A program made the translations under genes and the position numbers. A stretch of DNA of 8,961 bases, taken from positions 1-8,961 of the forward strand of contig PMLH01000527.1 in NCBI GenBank assembly GCA_003159055.1. Direction: 5' to 3'. The stretch is from Myxococcales bacterium. GTDB lineage: Bacteria > Myxococcota > Polyangia > Fen-1088. This document shows positions 1-6,237 of the stretch, one piece after another (position 1 is the first letter of the stretch; every line of letters begins with the position of its first letter). The notes beneath the pieces were generated by a model. The model was not told where the DNA came from and made no database searches. It worked only from the letters and a program-made list of their open reading frames with translations.

Positions 1-69
1 CTGGCGAGCGTGCTGGGGCTCTGGCAAGCGCTGACGACCGAGCCCGCCATGGCGCTTGGGGGTGGATGA
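1..69 (+). CDS. ABC transporter permease, C-terminal end only (partial)
   Basis: Frame 1 is open from the window edge to a TGA at 67-69 and encodes the last 22 residues of a protein, ending [22 protein letters not shown] short hydrophobic run followed by a '(T/D)PAxAL'-like tail is how FtsX/MacB/DevC-type permeases usually end. The stop overlaps the ATG of the ATPase gene by 4 nt (ATGA at 66-69), so the two are almost certainly co-translated as one exporter. The permease assignment is inferred mainly from this coupling and the tail pattern. The rest of the gene lies outside the window, so membrane topology and substrate cannot be judged. Confidence 0.6.
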   Translation: MASVLGLWQALTTEPAMALGGG

Positions 70-755
70 TGGAGATTCTAAGGATCGACGGGCTGGCCAA
101 GACCTTCGGCACCGGCCATCTCGAAGTTCGGGCGCTGGCGGACATCAACCTGACGGTGTCCACGAACGAGTTGGTCGCGCTGCTCGGGCCGAGTGGGTCG
201 GGCAAGACCACCCTGCTCCTCAGCCTCAGTCTGATCTTGGAGCCCACGGCAGGCACCATCGTGTTCGACGGGCAGACTATCTACAAACAAGGCTGGGCCG
301 GCGTGGACATGCGCCGCGTCCGGCGCGAGAAGATCGGATTCATCTTCCAGTCGCACAACCTGATTCCCTTTCTCACCGCCAAGCAGAACGTGCTCTTTCC
401 ACTCAGTCTCATCGGTCAAACGGGCGCGGTGGCTGAGCGGCGTGCGATGGAGTTGCTGGATTACATGGAGATTGCAGACCGCGCCGACTTCCTGCCAGCC
501 GTGCTGTCCGGCGGAGAGCAGCAGCGGGTCGCGATCGCCCGGGCTCTCGCCAACAGGGCCAAGCTGATTCTGGCTGACGAGCCGACCGCCGCGCTGGATA
601 CTCAGCGGGGCATGCGAGTCATGGCCCTGCTCAAGAAGATCGCCCGAGAGAACCAGTCCGCCGTCATCGTCGTCACCCACGATGTGCGCATGATCGAAGG
701 GTTCGATCACGTGTATCACATGAAGGATGGCCGTCTTGACCCAAGCCAATCCTGA
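66..755 (+). CDS. ABC transporter ATP-binding protein (LolD/MacB/DevA-like)
   Basis: This is a complete 229-residue nucleotide-binding subunit that would power an inner-membrane exporter with the permease encoded just upstream. All catalytic motifs are intact: Walker [10 protein letters not shown] (41-49), Q-loop FQSHNL with Gln95, signature LSGGEQQR (147-154), Walker B LILADEP with Glu172 (167-173), D-loop AALD, and switch His205 in VVTHD. Length and the 'IGFIFQxHNLxPFLTAxxNV' stretch fit the MacB/LolD/DevA branch, which pairs with FtsX-like permeases and acts in lipoprotein, peptide or glycolipid export. Translation probably starts at the ATG overlapping the permease stop; a second ATG follows immediately. 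The gene converges on the barrel operon, with only 22 nt between the two stops and no obvious terminator hairpin. The substrate cannot be deduced. Confidence 0.93.
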   Translation: MMEILRIDGLAKTFGTGHLEVRALADINLTVSTNELVALLGPSGSGKTTLLLSLSLILEPTAGTIVFDGQTIYKQGWAGVDMRRVRREKIGFIFQSHNLIPFLTAKQNVLFPLSLIGQTGAVAERRAMELLDYMEIADRADFLPAVLSGGEQQRVAIARALANRAKLILADEPTAALDTQRGMRVMALLKKIARENQSAVIVVTHDVRMIEGFDHVYHMKDGRLDPSQS

Positions 756-777
756 GCCACCGGACGATCGGGTTACA

Positions 778-1572
778 CTAGTTGTAGGTGGCCGAGAGCA
801 CCAAGGCAAAGGTGCCAGTCTTGAGATGCGTACCGTTGTAGCCGTAGTAGCTGTTGCCCATGGTGGCTACGTGGGCCTGCAGTGCCAGGCATATCCCGAA
901 GTCCGCACTGACCCGCCACTCTTCGCCGAGCGTCGAATTGAAGCCGACGCCAAGGTTGGTGTGGCCCAGATCGCCGAGCCAGGCCTTTGTGAAGGTCAGC
1001 GTGCCCGAAAAATGGAGGTTGAGCGGCTCGAAATGGTAAGAAACACCTGGACCGGAGCCGAACTGGTACACGTGAACATTGGCGGGCTCCTGCGGCGAAC
1101 TATCGGGCGAGCCATGGAGATCGGAAGCCATTGTGCCCACGAACTCGCCGTAGAGGCTGAGATTCCGCGCGATGACACCGCCCAGCGAAGCGCCGAAGCT
1201 AGTGCCCCAACCGCGATAGCTGCCCTCCATCTTGTGAGGAGAACACCCCTCGCACGTTGGTATTAGATACGACTCGGAGGCGACGAAGTATGCCGACCCC
1301 TCATAGAGGCGCAGGTAGAGCTTGTTGCCCAGGCGATGGCCGTGCCAATCCCCAGGCGGCTGGCGGCCATCCCGCGGTGGTGGAGCGGACAACGTCTTCC
1401 TTTCTGGATTGGGCGGCGGCGGCGATGGCTCGGCCACCGCCCTATGCGCCCAGGAAAGCACGAGCCCCACGCACGCCGCAAGGGCAGCCTGGGCGGGTCG
1501 AGACAGCGTGCGATGCCCTGAACGACGCGCACCCAGCTCGACTCCGGGAAATGTCTGCTTCGTGGTCCGCAT
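778..1572 (-). CDS. Outer-membrane beta-barrel protein, short paralogue (OMP2)
   Basis: This 264-residue protein is the last gene of the sigma-factor operon. A hydrophobic stretch at about 28-42 followed by AHRAVA suggests a Sec signal cleaved near residue 47, with a long n-region (the true start could be slightly downstream). A Pro-rich linker (48-75) leads into a region of alternating polar and hydrophobic residues with Gly and aromatic residues, typical of a small barrel of about 8-10 strands, ending SATYN. It is clearly paralogous to the preceding protein: SYRGWGTSFG (118-127), the IARN...LYGE...VGTM block, TNLGVG, QAH.ATM and TGTFAL..SATYN are shared. It lacks that protein's N-terminal periplasmic domain and has a small Cys107/Cys110 loop instead. 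Only 8 nt separate it from the upstream stop and no Shine-Dalgarno is evident, so translation probably depends on reinitiation. Exact function is unknown. Confidence 0.8.
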   Translation of the reverse strand: MRTTKQTFPGVELGARRSGHRTLSRPAQAALAACVGLVLSWAHRAVAEPSPPPPNPERKTLSAPPPRDGRQPPGDWHGHRLGNKLYLRLYEGSAYFVASESYLIPTCEGCSPHKMEGSYRGWGTSFGASLGGVIARNLSLYGEFVGTMASDLHGSPDSSPQEPANVHVYQFGSGPGVSYHFEPLNLHFSGTLTFTKAWLGDLGHTNLGVGFNSTLGEEWRVSADFGICLALQAHVATMGNSYYGYNGTHLKTGTFALVLSATYN

Positions 1573-1580
1573 GGCGATGC

Positions 1581-2642
1581 TCAGTTGTAGGTGGCTGAAA
1601 ATAGCAAGGCGAAGGTACCGGTATAGAGACGCGTCTTCGCGCTATCATTGTAGTCGGGGGGATCATTGTAGGGGTTGGGATCATTGTGGGACATGGTGGC
1701 GAGGTGGGCTTGGGCCGCGACACCAATCCTCCAGTCGTCAGAGACCCACCACTCTTTGCCGGCCGTCAGGTTGATGCCGACACCAAGGTTGGTAGACCCC
1801 GGCCCGCCCAGCCAGACCTTGGGGAAGGTCAACGTGGCCGAAAGGCGGAAGTTGCGCGGCTCGAGATGGTAGGCAATACCCGGGCCGAAGCCCAATTGCC
1901 ACACGTGATCAGTTCCAAGGGGAGAGGCAAAATAGGAAGAATCCGAGACATCAGGATTGGGAACCATCGTACCCACAACCTCGCCGTAAAGAATGATGTT
2001 CCTGGCTATGAACCCACCCAACGAAACGCCGAAGCTAGTGCCCCAACCGCGATAGGAGCGTCGCTCCGAGCCGACGAAATACGCCAGGCCTGCATAGAGC
2101 CGTATGTCGAACTTGCCGTGGGGGGCTCCTTGCCACGAACGTTTCTCATCCACATGCGTGGGAGCCTCCTTTGCCGGTTGCGCTGCTCCTTCACGCAGGG
2201 CGAGGACGGCTGCCTTCACAATCTGTGCGACGGCTTCTCGATCCAATAGATCGGCGGCCTCGCTGTCTGCGGCTGCGCGCGCAATCGTCCTGACGGTCGT
2301 TCTGCCTTTCGGCTCCGCCGGCAGATACACGCGGAGCTGCGTGGGGCTCGAAACGTCGATCCGTATTTGCGCCGTACCCTGGTTACTTGGCTCCGTGATA
2401 GCGCCGTCGGTCGGAACGCTATCCTGGGTGGCCCAGCGTAGGTCGGGATCCGTACCAAGAAGCGGCCGAATCGTCGCCACCATCCTGTTCCGGGCGTCCT
2501 CGGGGCCCACAATGAGTATTTCGATGGTGCGCTGATTGGGCGGAGTTGCCGTGCTTGGTGGCGGATCGGGAGGCGCATCGGATCGACTGGTTGCCGCGCC
2601 GACGCCGGAGAGCAGGCAACAAAGAATGCTGACGAAATTCAC
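1581..2642 (-). CDS. Outer-membrane barrel protein with N-terminal periplasmic domain (OMP1)
   Basis: This 353-residue protein starts at a GTG whose GTGA overlaps the anti-sigma stop by 4 nt; a GGGAG Shine-Dalgarno lies 9 nt upstream (2652-2656). Residues 2-17 form a short hydrophobic signal peptide lacking a basic n-region, followed by a Pro-rich linker (19-36). Residues ~38-152 form a predicted alpha/beta domain (IEILIVGPEDA..., LRVYLPAE, helix DLLDREAVAQIVKAAVLAL). A second linker leads to a barrel-like domain (~177-353) ending FSATYN, homologous to the following gene product. Near the end three hexapeptide repeats (319-336) probably sit in a surface loop. Its place directly behind an anti-sigma gene suggests that the periplasmic domain reports on the envelope or contacts the anti-sigma tail; that is inference. 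The N-terminal domain matches no family I can name. Confidence 0.8.
   Translation of the reverse strand: MNFVSILCCLLSGVGAATSRSDAPPDPPPSTATPPNQRTIEILIVGPEDARNRMVATIRPLLGTDPDLRWATQDSVPTDGAITEPSNQGTAQIRIDVSSPTQLRVYLPAEPKGRTTVRTIARAAADSEAADLLDREAVAQIVKAAVLALREGAAQPAKEAPTHVDEKRSWQGAPHGKFDIRLYAGLAYFVGSERRSYRGWGTSFGVSLGGFIARNIILYGEVVGTMVPNPDVSDSSYFASPLGTDHVWQLGFGPGIAYHLEPRNFRLSATLTFPKVWLGGPGSTNLGVGINLTAGKEWWVSDDWRIGVAAQAHLATMSHNDPNPYNDPPDYNDSAKTRLYTGTFALLFSATYN
1635..1688 (-). repeat. 18-bp tandem repeat, three copies, inside OMP1
   Basis: The octamer ATCATTGT occurs at 1644, 1662 and 1680 (plus strand), an exact 18-bp period. In frame it encodes three hexapeptides of form (H/Y)-N-D-(P/S)-x-x at residues 319-336 of the barrel protein. 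The paralogue lacks it: its corresponding loop reads SYYGYNGTH. The Asp/Asn/Pro-rich repeat most likely lies in a loop before the last strand. Confidence 0.7.
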
Positions 2643-3622
2643 GGTTGATCGCTCCCAGTGCGCGTGCCAATTCGTCGCCCAAGATACGGCGAATCAGGAT
2701 AACGGCGCGCGATCTCCCGCCAAACGACGTCGGCCTCCGCAACCCGGCCGAGCGAGCTCAGCGCTCGGGCTTTGCCCAGCAAGGCTTCGGGCACCAGGGC
2801 GCCCGACGAGCCTGAGGCCAAGTACTCTTCGAACGCAACCAGCGCCCCCGCAGCATCCCCGGTGCCGAGCGAGAGATCGGCAAGTGACACAAGCGAGAGC
2901 ACCGCCTGCGGCGTCTGGGGAAAACGGCGCTGCAGGGCTCGGAAGGTCGCGATGGCGTTGGACGTTCGTCCTTGCTCCCGCTCGCTAAGCGCACGCGCGA
3001 AGAGAGTGGCAGCGTCTTCGACGGGCAGCGCAGCGACTGCCAGAGGCGAATCCTTGGGGGCGACGGAGGCCAAGTGCCTGGTCGCACGCGCAATGGCCTT
3101 GCGGGAGAGATAGGCCGACCGAGGAGCGCCGATCACGGGCGGCTGAGCCTCGGGCGCTGGCAGCGCTGGGGCAGGCTCGGTCGTCGGAAGGGCGACGGAC
3201 TTTTCCGGCGCCACGGGCTGGGTGGCCGACGAGGCTGCCACCGCGCGAGCCTTGCCCGCAGACCGCTCGGGATCGGTCAGATCGGTGGAGACGGCAAGGT
3301 GGCGGACCCGGAGGAGCACTGCGCCGCTGGCCACGCCCGCGACCACCAAGGTCACCGCGGCGGCAACGCCGACACGGAAGCCGCGGACGCGACGGCCGCG
3401 CGTCTCGGCCAGCGCGAGCTTCGCAGCACGCCCGAGGATGCGCTCGTCGCCCGGCACGGACGCCGCGCTCCGCTCGAAATCGACCATCAGTCGCCAGGTG
3501 ATCCGGCAGTCTGCGCAAGTCGCGAGGTGGGTGGCGAAATCCTGCCATTCGGCAGCCGAAAGCGCACCTTGGCGCGCGCACGCCACGCGCTCGTCCAAGC
3601 ACGCCTGTGGGATGGACTTCAT
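2639..3622 (-). CDS. Membrane-anchored anti-sigma factor with TPR-like periplasmic tail
   Basis: The 327-residue product starts at the ATG at 3620-3622, which overlaps the sigma stop (ATGA) and has GGAGG 7 nt upstream; the open frame extends 35 codons further into the sigma gene, but that start is not supported. Residues 1-50 form a zinc-binding anti-sigma (ZAS/zf-HC2) domain with His32-x3-Cys36-x2-Cys39. A single membrane helix spans about 84-105. A Pro/Ala-rich stalk (~115-170) precedes a TPR/YbgF-like repeat region (~204-315: LFARALSEREQGRTSNAIA, FRALQRRFPQTPQA, AFEEYL, WREIARRYPDSPYL). In this family the cytoplasmic domain sequesters the partner sigma factor and the outer part senses a signal. 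TPRs imply protein-protein contact, plausibly with the adjacent barrel proteins. The stop overlaps the GTG of OMP1. Confidence 0.88.
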   Translation of the reverse strand: MKSIPQACLDERVACARQGALSAAEWQDFATHLATCADCRITWRLMVDFERSAASVPGDERILGRAAKLALAETRGRRVRGFRVGVAAAVTLVVAGVASGAVLLRVRHLAVSTDLTDPERSAGKARAVAASSATQPVAPEKSVALPTTEPAPALPAPEAQPPVIGAPRSAYLSRKAIARATRHLASVAPKDSPLAVAALPVEDAATLFARALSEREQGRTSNAIATFRALQRRFPQTPQAVLSLVSLADLSLGTGDAAGALVAFEEYLASGSSGALVPEALLGKARALSSLGRVAEADVVWREIARRYPDSPYLGRRIGTRTGSDQP

Positions 3623-4275
3623 AGTGAATCCTCCAAGAGCTCGCCCATCGAGGGGTCGGCCGCGGCGCGCGCGCGCAACGCGGCCTTGGCTAGGCGCAGC
3701 CGGCTGCGCACGGTTTCCGCCGGGCATTGCGCCGTCACGGCAATTTCTTCCACGGTCAGTCCGGCCACGCAGTGGAGCACCATCGCCTCAGCTTGCGGGC
3801 TCGGCAGCTCATCGAGCAGGCGACGCAGAATCTGACGTCGGCAGGAGGCCAGCGCCCAATCGTGCGGATCTGCTCCGGCCCAGCAGTCTTCGTCGAGCTC
3901 AGGCTCTCTGTCGTCGAGAGCGCTGGACCTGCACCGCCTTGCCTTGAGCGCGCTGAGCGTCGCGATCCTGCAGGCGAAGTGCCTCGTAGTCGAGTCACCG
4001 CGAAAGCCTGGCAGTGCATGCAGCAGCCCGATAAGGGCCTCTTGCAGGACGTCGTCGACGTCCGGGTGGGCCGGCCCCAAGACCCTCCGGACCATTTGCA
4101 ACATGGAAGGGCCCAGGGTCGCCAGAAGGGTCTTCGTCGCGCCCCTCTCACCCCGCCGACAACGTGCGACCAGCGGCGCCAGATCATCGCTCCTCCGGGC
4201 AGGCGCCTCGGCGCCCTCTCGCACATGTCGTCGCAGTCCTGGAACGAGCTGTAACACTGTTTGATTAGTTCCCAT
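3619..4275 (-). CDS. ECF-type RNA polymerase sigma factor
   Basis: This 218-residue protein is the first gene of the four-gene operon. Sigma region 2 is at ~32-115, including the core-binding segment DVDDVLQEALIGLLHALPGF (72-91) and the -10 reading segment FACRIATLSALKARR (100-114). An acidic linker (120-140) follows, then region 4 at ~150-202 with a helix-turn-helix (LTVEEIAVTAQCPAETVRSR, 173-192). Only regions 2 and 4 are present, as expected for ECF factors. The ~30-residue N-terminal extension is unusual and the start is uncertain: the first ATG has only a weak Shine-Dalgarno, and in-frame GTG codons at residues 7 and 18 are alternatives. The stop overlaps the anti-sigma start, ensuring balanced synthesis. 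Autoregulation is likely by family precedent, and a weak ECF-like promoter candidate lies upstream. Confidence 0.92.
   Translation of the reverse strand: MGTNQTVLQLVPGLRRHVREGAEAPARRSDDLAPLVARCRRGERGATKTLLATLGPSMLQMVRRVLGPAHPDVDDVLQEALIGLLHALPGFRGDSTTRHFACRIATLSALKARRCRSSALDDREPELDEDCWAGADPHDWALASCRRQILRRLLDELPSPQAEAMVLHCVAGLTVEEIAVTAQCPAETVRSRLRLAKAALRARAAADPSMGELLEDSL
3630..3634 (-). promoter_or_regulatory. Shine-Dalgarno of the anti-sigma gene
   Basis: GGAGG on the minus strand, 7 nt before the ATG at 3620-3622 and inside the last codons of the sigma gene. It fixes the anti-sigma start at MKSIPQ instead of the upstream in-frame ATG at 3725-3727. Confidence 0.75.
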
Positions 4276-4317
4276 CGCCAGGCATAACGGGTCAAGGCCA
4301 GAGGTCGATCACCCGGC

Positions 4318-4343
4318 TACGCAAGCCAGAAAGCGATTGGTCC
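4318..4343 (-). promoter_or_regulatory. Candidate ECF-type promoter of the sigma operon
   Basis: On the minus strand GGACCA (4338-4343) and CGTA (4318-4321) are separated by 16 nt, resembling the GGAAC / CGT(A/C) layout of many ECF promoters and lying about 43 nt before the sigma ATG. The -35 match is imperfect, so this is only a suggestion consistent with autoregulation. Confidence 0.2.
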
Positions 4344-4373
4344 TTCAGTCCAGCCGGGCCGGAGCAGAAGCGG

Positions 4374-4394
4374 CTGATAGAACCCGGTCTGATA
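4374..4394 (-). repeat. Direct repeat TATCAG x2 upstream of the sigma operon
   Basis: Two exact TATCAG copies (minus strand; plus 4374-4379 and 4389-4394) lie 15 bp apart start to start in the 187-nt space between the sirtuin stop and the sigma start. They could be a regulator or sigma recognition site. Chance is not excluded for a pair of hexamers. Confidence 0.3.
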
Positions 4395-4414
4395 CTTTTC
4401 GGCCACCCGTCGCG

Positions 4415-4433
4415 CTCCCGTGAGGCGCGGGAG
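4415..4433 (-). terminator. Possible terminator hairpin after the sirtuin gene
   Basis: CTCCCG (4415-4420) and CGGGAG (4428-4433) form a perfect 6-bp GC-rich stem with a 7-nt loop, about 30 nt downstream of the sirtuin stop. There is no T-run after it on the minus strand, so any termination would be weak or of a non-canonical type. Confidence 0.3.
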
Positions 4434-4462
4434 TGTGTGCGATCCGGGCAGACAAGCCAAAC

Positions 4463-5275
4463 TCAGGCCGCCTGGAGAGCTTCGCAGGCTGCGGGCAGCA
4501 GCTCCTCGGCGCGCGCACACAACGGGCCGACGCCGGGCTGGACCACGGCTGAGGCTGGATCAAGGGAAAGCACGGGCCTGCCGCGCCCGCGCGCATCGCC
4601 AAGGATCAGGTCGGTGACCCCAACCGAAAATGAGGTGCCAACGAAAAGGACTGCATCGCAGCTCGCAGCGGCATCAAGCACGCGCGCCCACTGGTAATCG
4701 TCGTGGCTGTCGTAGAGCTCATCGAACCACAGCACGTGTTGCCGTATGACCGCCCGGCAGTGAGGACAACGAGGCAGCGTGGCAGTCGAGGGGGCGGCCA
4801 GGAATCTCTCCAGGTCGAAATCGGCCCGCGGCAAGGAACCGGCTGGCGCGCCATTGGGGCAACCCGGGCGAGGGCAGCGGACGCGATCGGCGCGGCCGTG
4901 TACCTCGATCAGATTGCGCGATCCGGCTTGGCGGTGCAGGCCGTCGATGTTCTGGGTGATTAGCAGGAGCTCGCCACCCTGGCGTTCACAGAAGCCCTCC
5001 AGCCTGACCAAGGCAGTGTGGGCCGGATTTGGCTTCGCGCCGATGGTCTTCTCGAAGCGCGAGAGGTACCATCGCCACGAACCCACCGGATCTTGGCTGA
5101 AGTAGCGGAATGTGCCCAGCTCGGTGACGTCTTTCTTCCAGATGGCTCCCGGATCTTGACCACGGAAGGTGGGAATTCCACTGGCCAGGCTGATGCCCGC
5201 ACCTGTAACAACCAGGATCTTCCCCGGTCCGTGGGTCTTGAATAGACCTGTGATGGCGTCGAGGTTGCTACGCAT
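4463..5275 (-). CDS. SIR2-family NAD-dependent protein deacylase (sirtuin, class III-like)
   Basis: This 270-residue protein would remove acyl groups from lysines, consuming NAD+ and releasing nicotinamide and O-acyl-ADP-ribose. The Rossmann NAD motif is GAGIS (25-29), followed by SGIPTFRG, then TQNIDGLH (107-114), catalytic His126 in EVHG, four zinc cysteines (134, 139, 170, 173) and GTSFSVGV (213-220). Within SWRWYLSRFEK, Tyr70 and Arg73 reproduce the Y-x-x-R pair that binds the acidic acyl group in SIRT5 and E. coli CobB. Desuccinylase or demalonylase activity is therefore plausible beside deacetylation. The usual WFGE motif reads WFDE (183-186). Length is normal and no essential residue is missing. 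The gene follows the oxidoreductase by 27 nt and is probably co-transcribed with it; its own Shine-Dalgarno is weak. Confidence 0.94.
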   Translation of the reverse strand: MRSNLDAITGLFKTHGPGKILVVTGAGISLASGIPTFRGQDPGAIWKKDVTELGTFRYFSQDPVGSWRWYLSRFEKTIGAKPNPAHTALVRLEGFCERQGGELLLITQNIDGLHRQAGSRNLIEVHGRADRVRCPRPGCPNGAPAGSLPRADFDLERFLAAPSTATLPRCPHCRAVIRQHVLWFDELYDSHDDYQWARVLDAAASCDAVLFVGTSFSVGVTDLILGDARGRGRPVLSLDPASAVVQPGVGPLCARAEELLPAACEALQAA

Positions 5276-5302
5276 GGTCGGACGCGGCCACCCGACCGCT
5301 GG

Positions 5303-5938
5303 CTAGCGCTTGGCCGCGGCCAAATCGGCGCGCAGCTCCTGGGCGTTCCGGCGCGGGCCGTAGCCGGGCGTATCGCGCTGGATGCGCCAGCTCTCGCTCA
5401 GCGGGCCCGCGTCAACGACGTCAAAACCAAATCGGTCGATAATCGCGGCGATCTCGGCCTTGGCCTGGGCGTCGTTGCCTGCGATGACCAGGGCCCGTCG
5501 GTTTTTGGTGCCGACCGGCAGGCCGTGCGTGGTCAGCTCCGCGGCATAGATATGGTTGAACGCCTTAACCACCCTCGACTTCGGCAGATGCGCCTGCAGC
5601 AGCTCCGAGGTGGTGATCGATTCGCTGTCCAGCTCGGGGATGTGCCCGTCGCGCTCGGGATAATAGTTGTTGGTATCGATGACGATCTTGCCCGCCAAGG
5701 GCTCGACCGGAACCGTACGGTAGTTCTTCAGAGGTATCGTTACCACCACCATGTCCCCGGTCTTGGCCGCCCCAAGCGGGGTGTCGGCGCGCGCCTTGGG
5801 CCCCAACTCGGCTACGAGACCGGCCAGCGTCTCGGGCCCGCGCGAGTTACTGATGACCACATCGTAGCCATTGGCCACCGCCAGCCGCGCGACCTGACTT
5901 CCGATGTGCCCTGCTCCAATGATTCCGATGGTTGACAT
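5303..5938 (-). CDS. NADPH-dependent F420 reductase-like oxidoreductase (COG2085 type)
   Basis: The 211-residue product begins at ATG 5936-5938 (MSTIGIIGAG), with AGGA 8 nt upstream; the open frame continues 24 codons further but lacks a supported start there. The N-terminal Rossmann fold shows IGIIGAGHIGSQ (3-14, Gly8/Gly10/Gly13). The loop after strand 2, SNSRGPETL (30-38), has the Ser/Arg pattern that binds the 2'-phosphate of NADP. The VIDTNNYYPERDG and VVKAFNHIYAAEL blocks are typical of this family. Archaeal members pass hydride between NADPH and F420; in bacteria the name is often applied without proof that F420 is made, so the acceptor is uncertain. No F420 synthesis gene is visible here. 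It heads a likely two-gene unit with the sirtuin. Confidence 0.88.
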   Translation of the reverse strand: MSTIGIIGAGHIGSQVARLAVANGYDVVISNSRGPETLAGLVAELGPKARADTPLGAAKTGDMVVVTIPLKNYRTVPVEPLAGKIVIDTNNYYPERDGHIPELDSESITTSELLQAHLPKSRVVKAFNHIYAAELTTHGLPVGTKNRRALVIAGNDAQAKAEIAAIIDRFGFDVVDAGPLSESWRIQRDTPGYGPRRNAQELRADLAAAKR

Positions 5939-6237
5939 GGTCGCAATCCTAGCTCCTGGTTTGGGCGGTGCAACCTGCCGTGACGCCAAGGCCAAGGCGG
6001 CTGGTGTCATCGCACGAGCATGTCCCAGCGGCCTCCCGGCTGCCGTGACTCTTCACGAAGGGGTAGCCGCAATGCACTTGCCGTTTACGCACGCAGGAAT
6101 CATCTGCTCACAAGTACCATGGCGAGTTTAGCTTACTCGATTCGGATGCCCATGCGTGTGATCCAAATCTCATCGCAACGGTACGCGCAGACATTCCGCA
6201 ACCCACGAAGGCGCACGACGCGTCTCTGGCTTGGCTT
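5939..6237. other. Intergenic region between oxidoreductase and radical SAM genes
   Basis: About 300 nt with no credible gene. It must hold the promoter of the oxidoreductase-sirtuin pair. A poor sigma70-like match, TTGCAC (5968-5973) 16 nt from TAGGAT (5946-5951) on the minus strand, would start transcription almost at the ATG. The decamer CTGCCGTGAC occurs twice on the plus strand, at 5975-5984 and 6040-6049. Codon-like cysteine-rich residue patterns at 6053-6127 are listed separately. No clear terminator follows the radical SAM stop. Confidence 0.4.
6053..6127 (-). pseudogene. Possible remnant of a Cys-rich exported protein's C-terminus
   Basis: Between an in-frame TAA (6128-6130) and TGA (6053-6055) the minus strand reads ...CEQMIPACVNGKCIA..., a spaced-Cys tail resembling the ends of secreted Cys-rich proteins common in this kind of genome. 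There is no start signal and the frame upstream is broken by stops. It may be a decayed gene end or chance. Confidence 0.15.

Noticed and set aside
78..809. A 243-codon minus-strand frame antisense to the ABC ATPase
   Set aside because: The plus strand carries all Walker, signature and H-loop motifs; the antisense product has no recognisable domain.
3623..3727. N-terminal extension of the anti-sigma gene to the ATG at 3725-3727
   Set aside because: It would lie wholly within the sigma gene's region 4 coding sequence. The ATG at 3620-3622 has a strong GGAGG and an ATGA overlap, and gives a zinc-finger domain of normal position.
2972..3835. A 287-codon plus-strand frame across the sigma/anti-sigma junction
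   Set aside because: Its composition is Arg/Gly-rich shadow, and the opposite strand has the zinc finger, membrane helix and TPR pattern.
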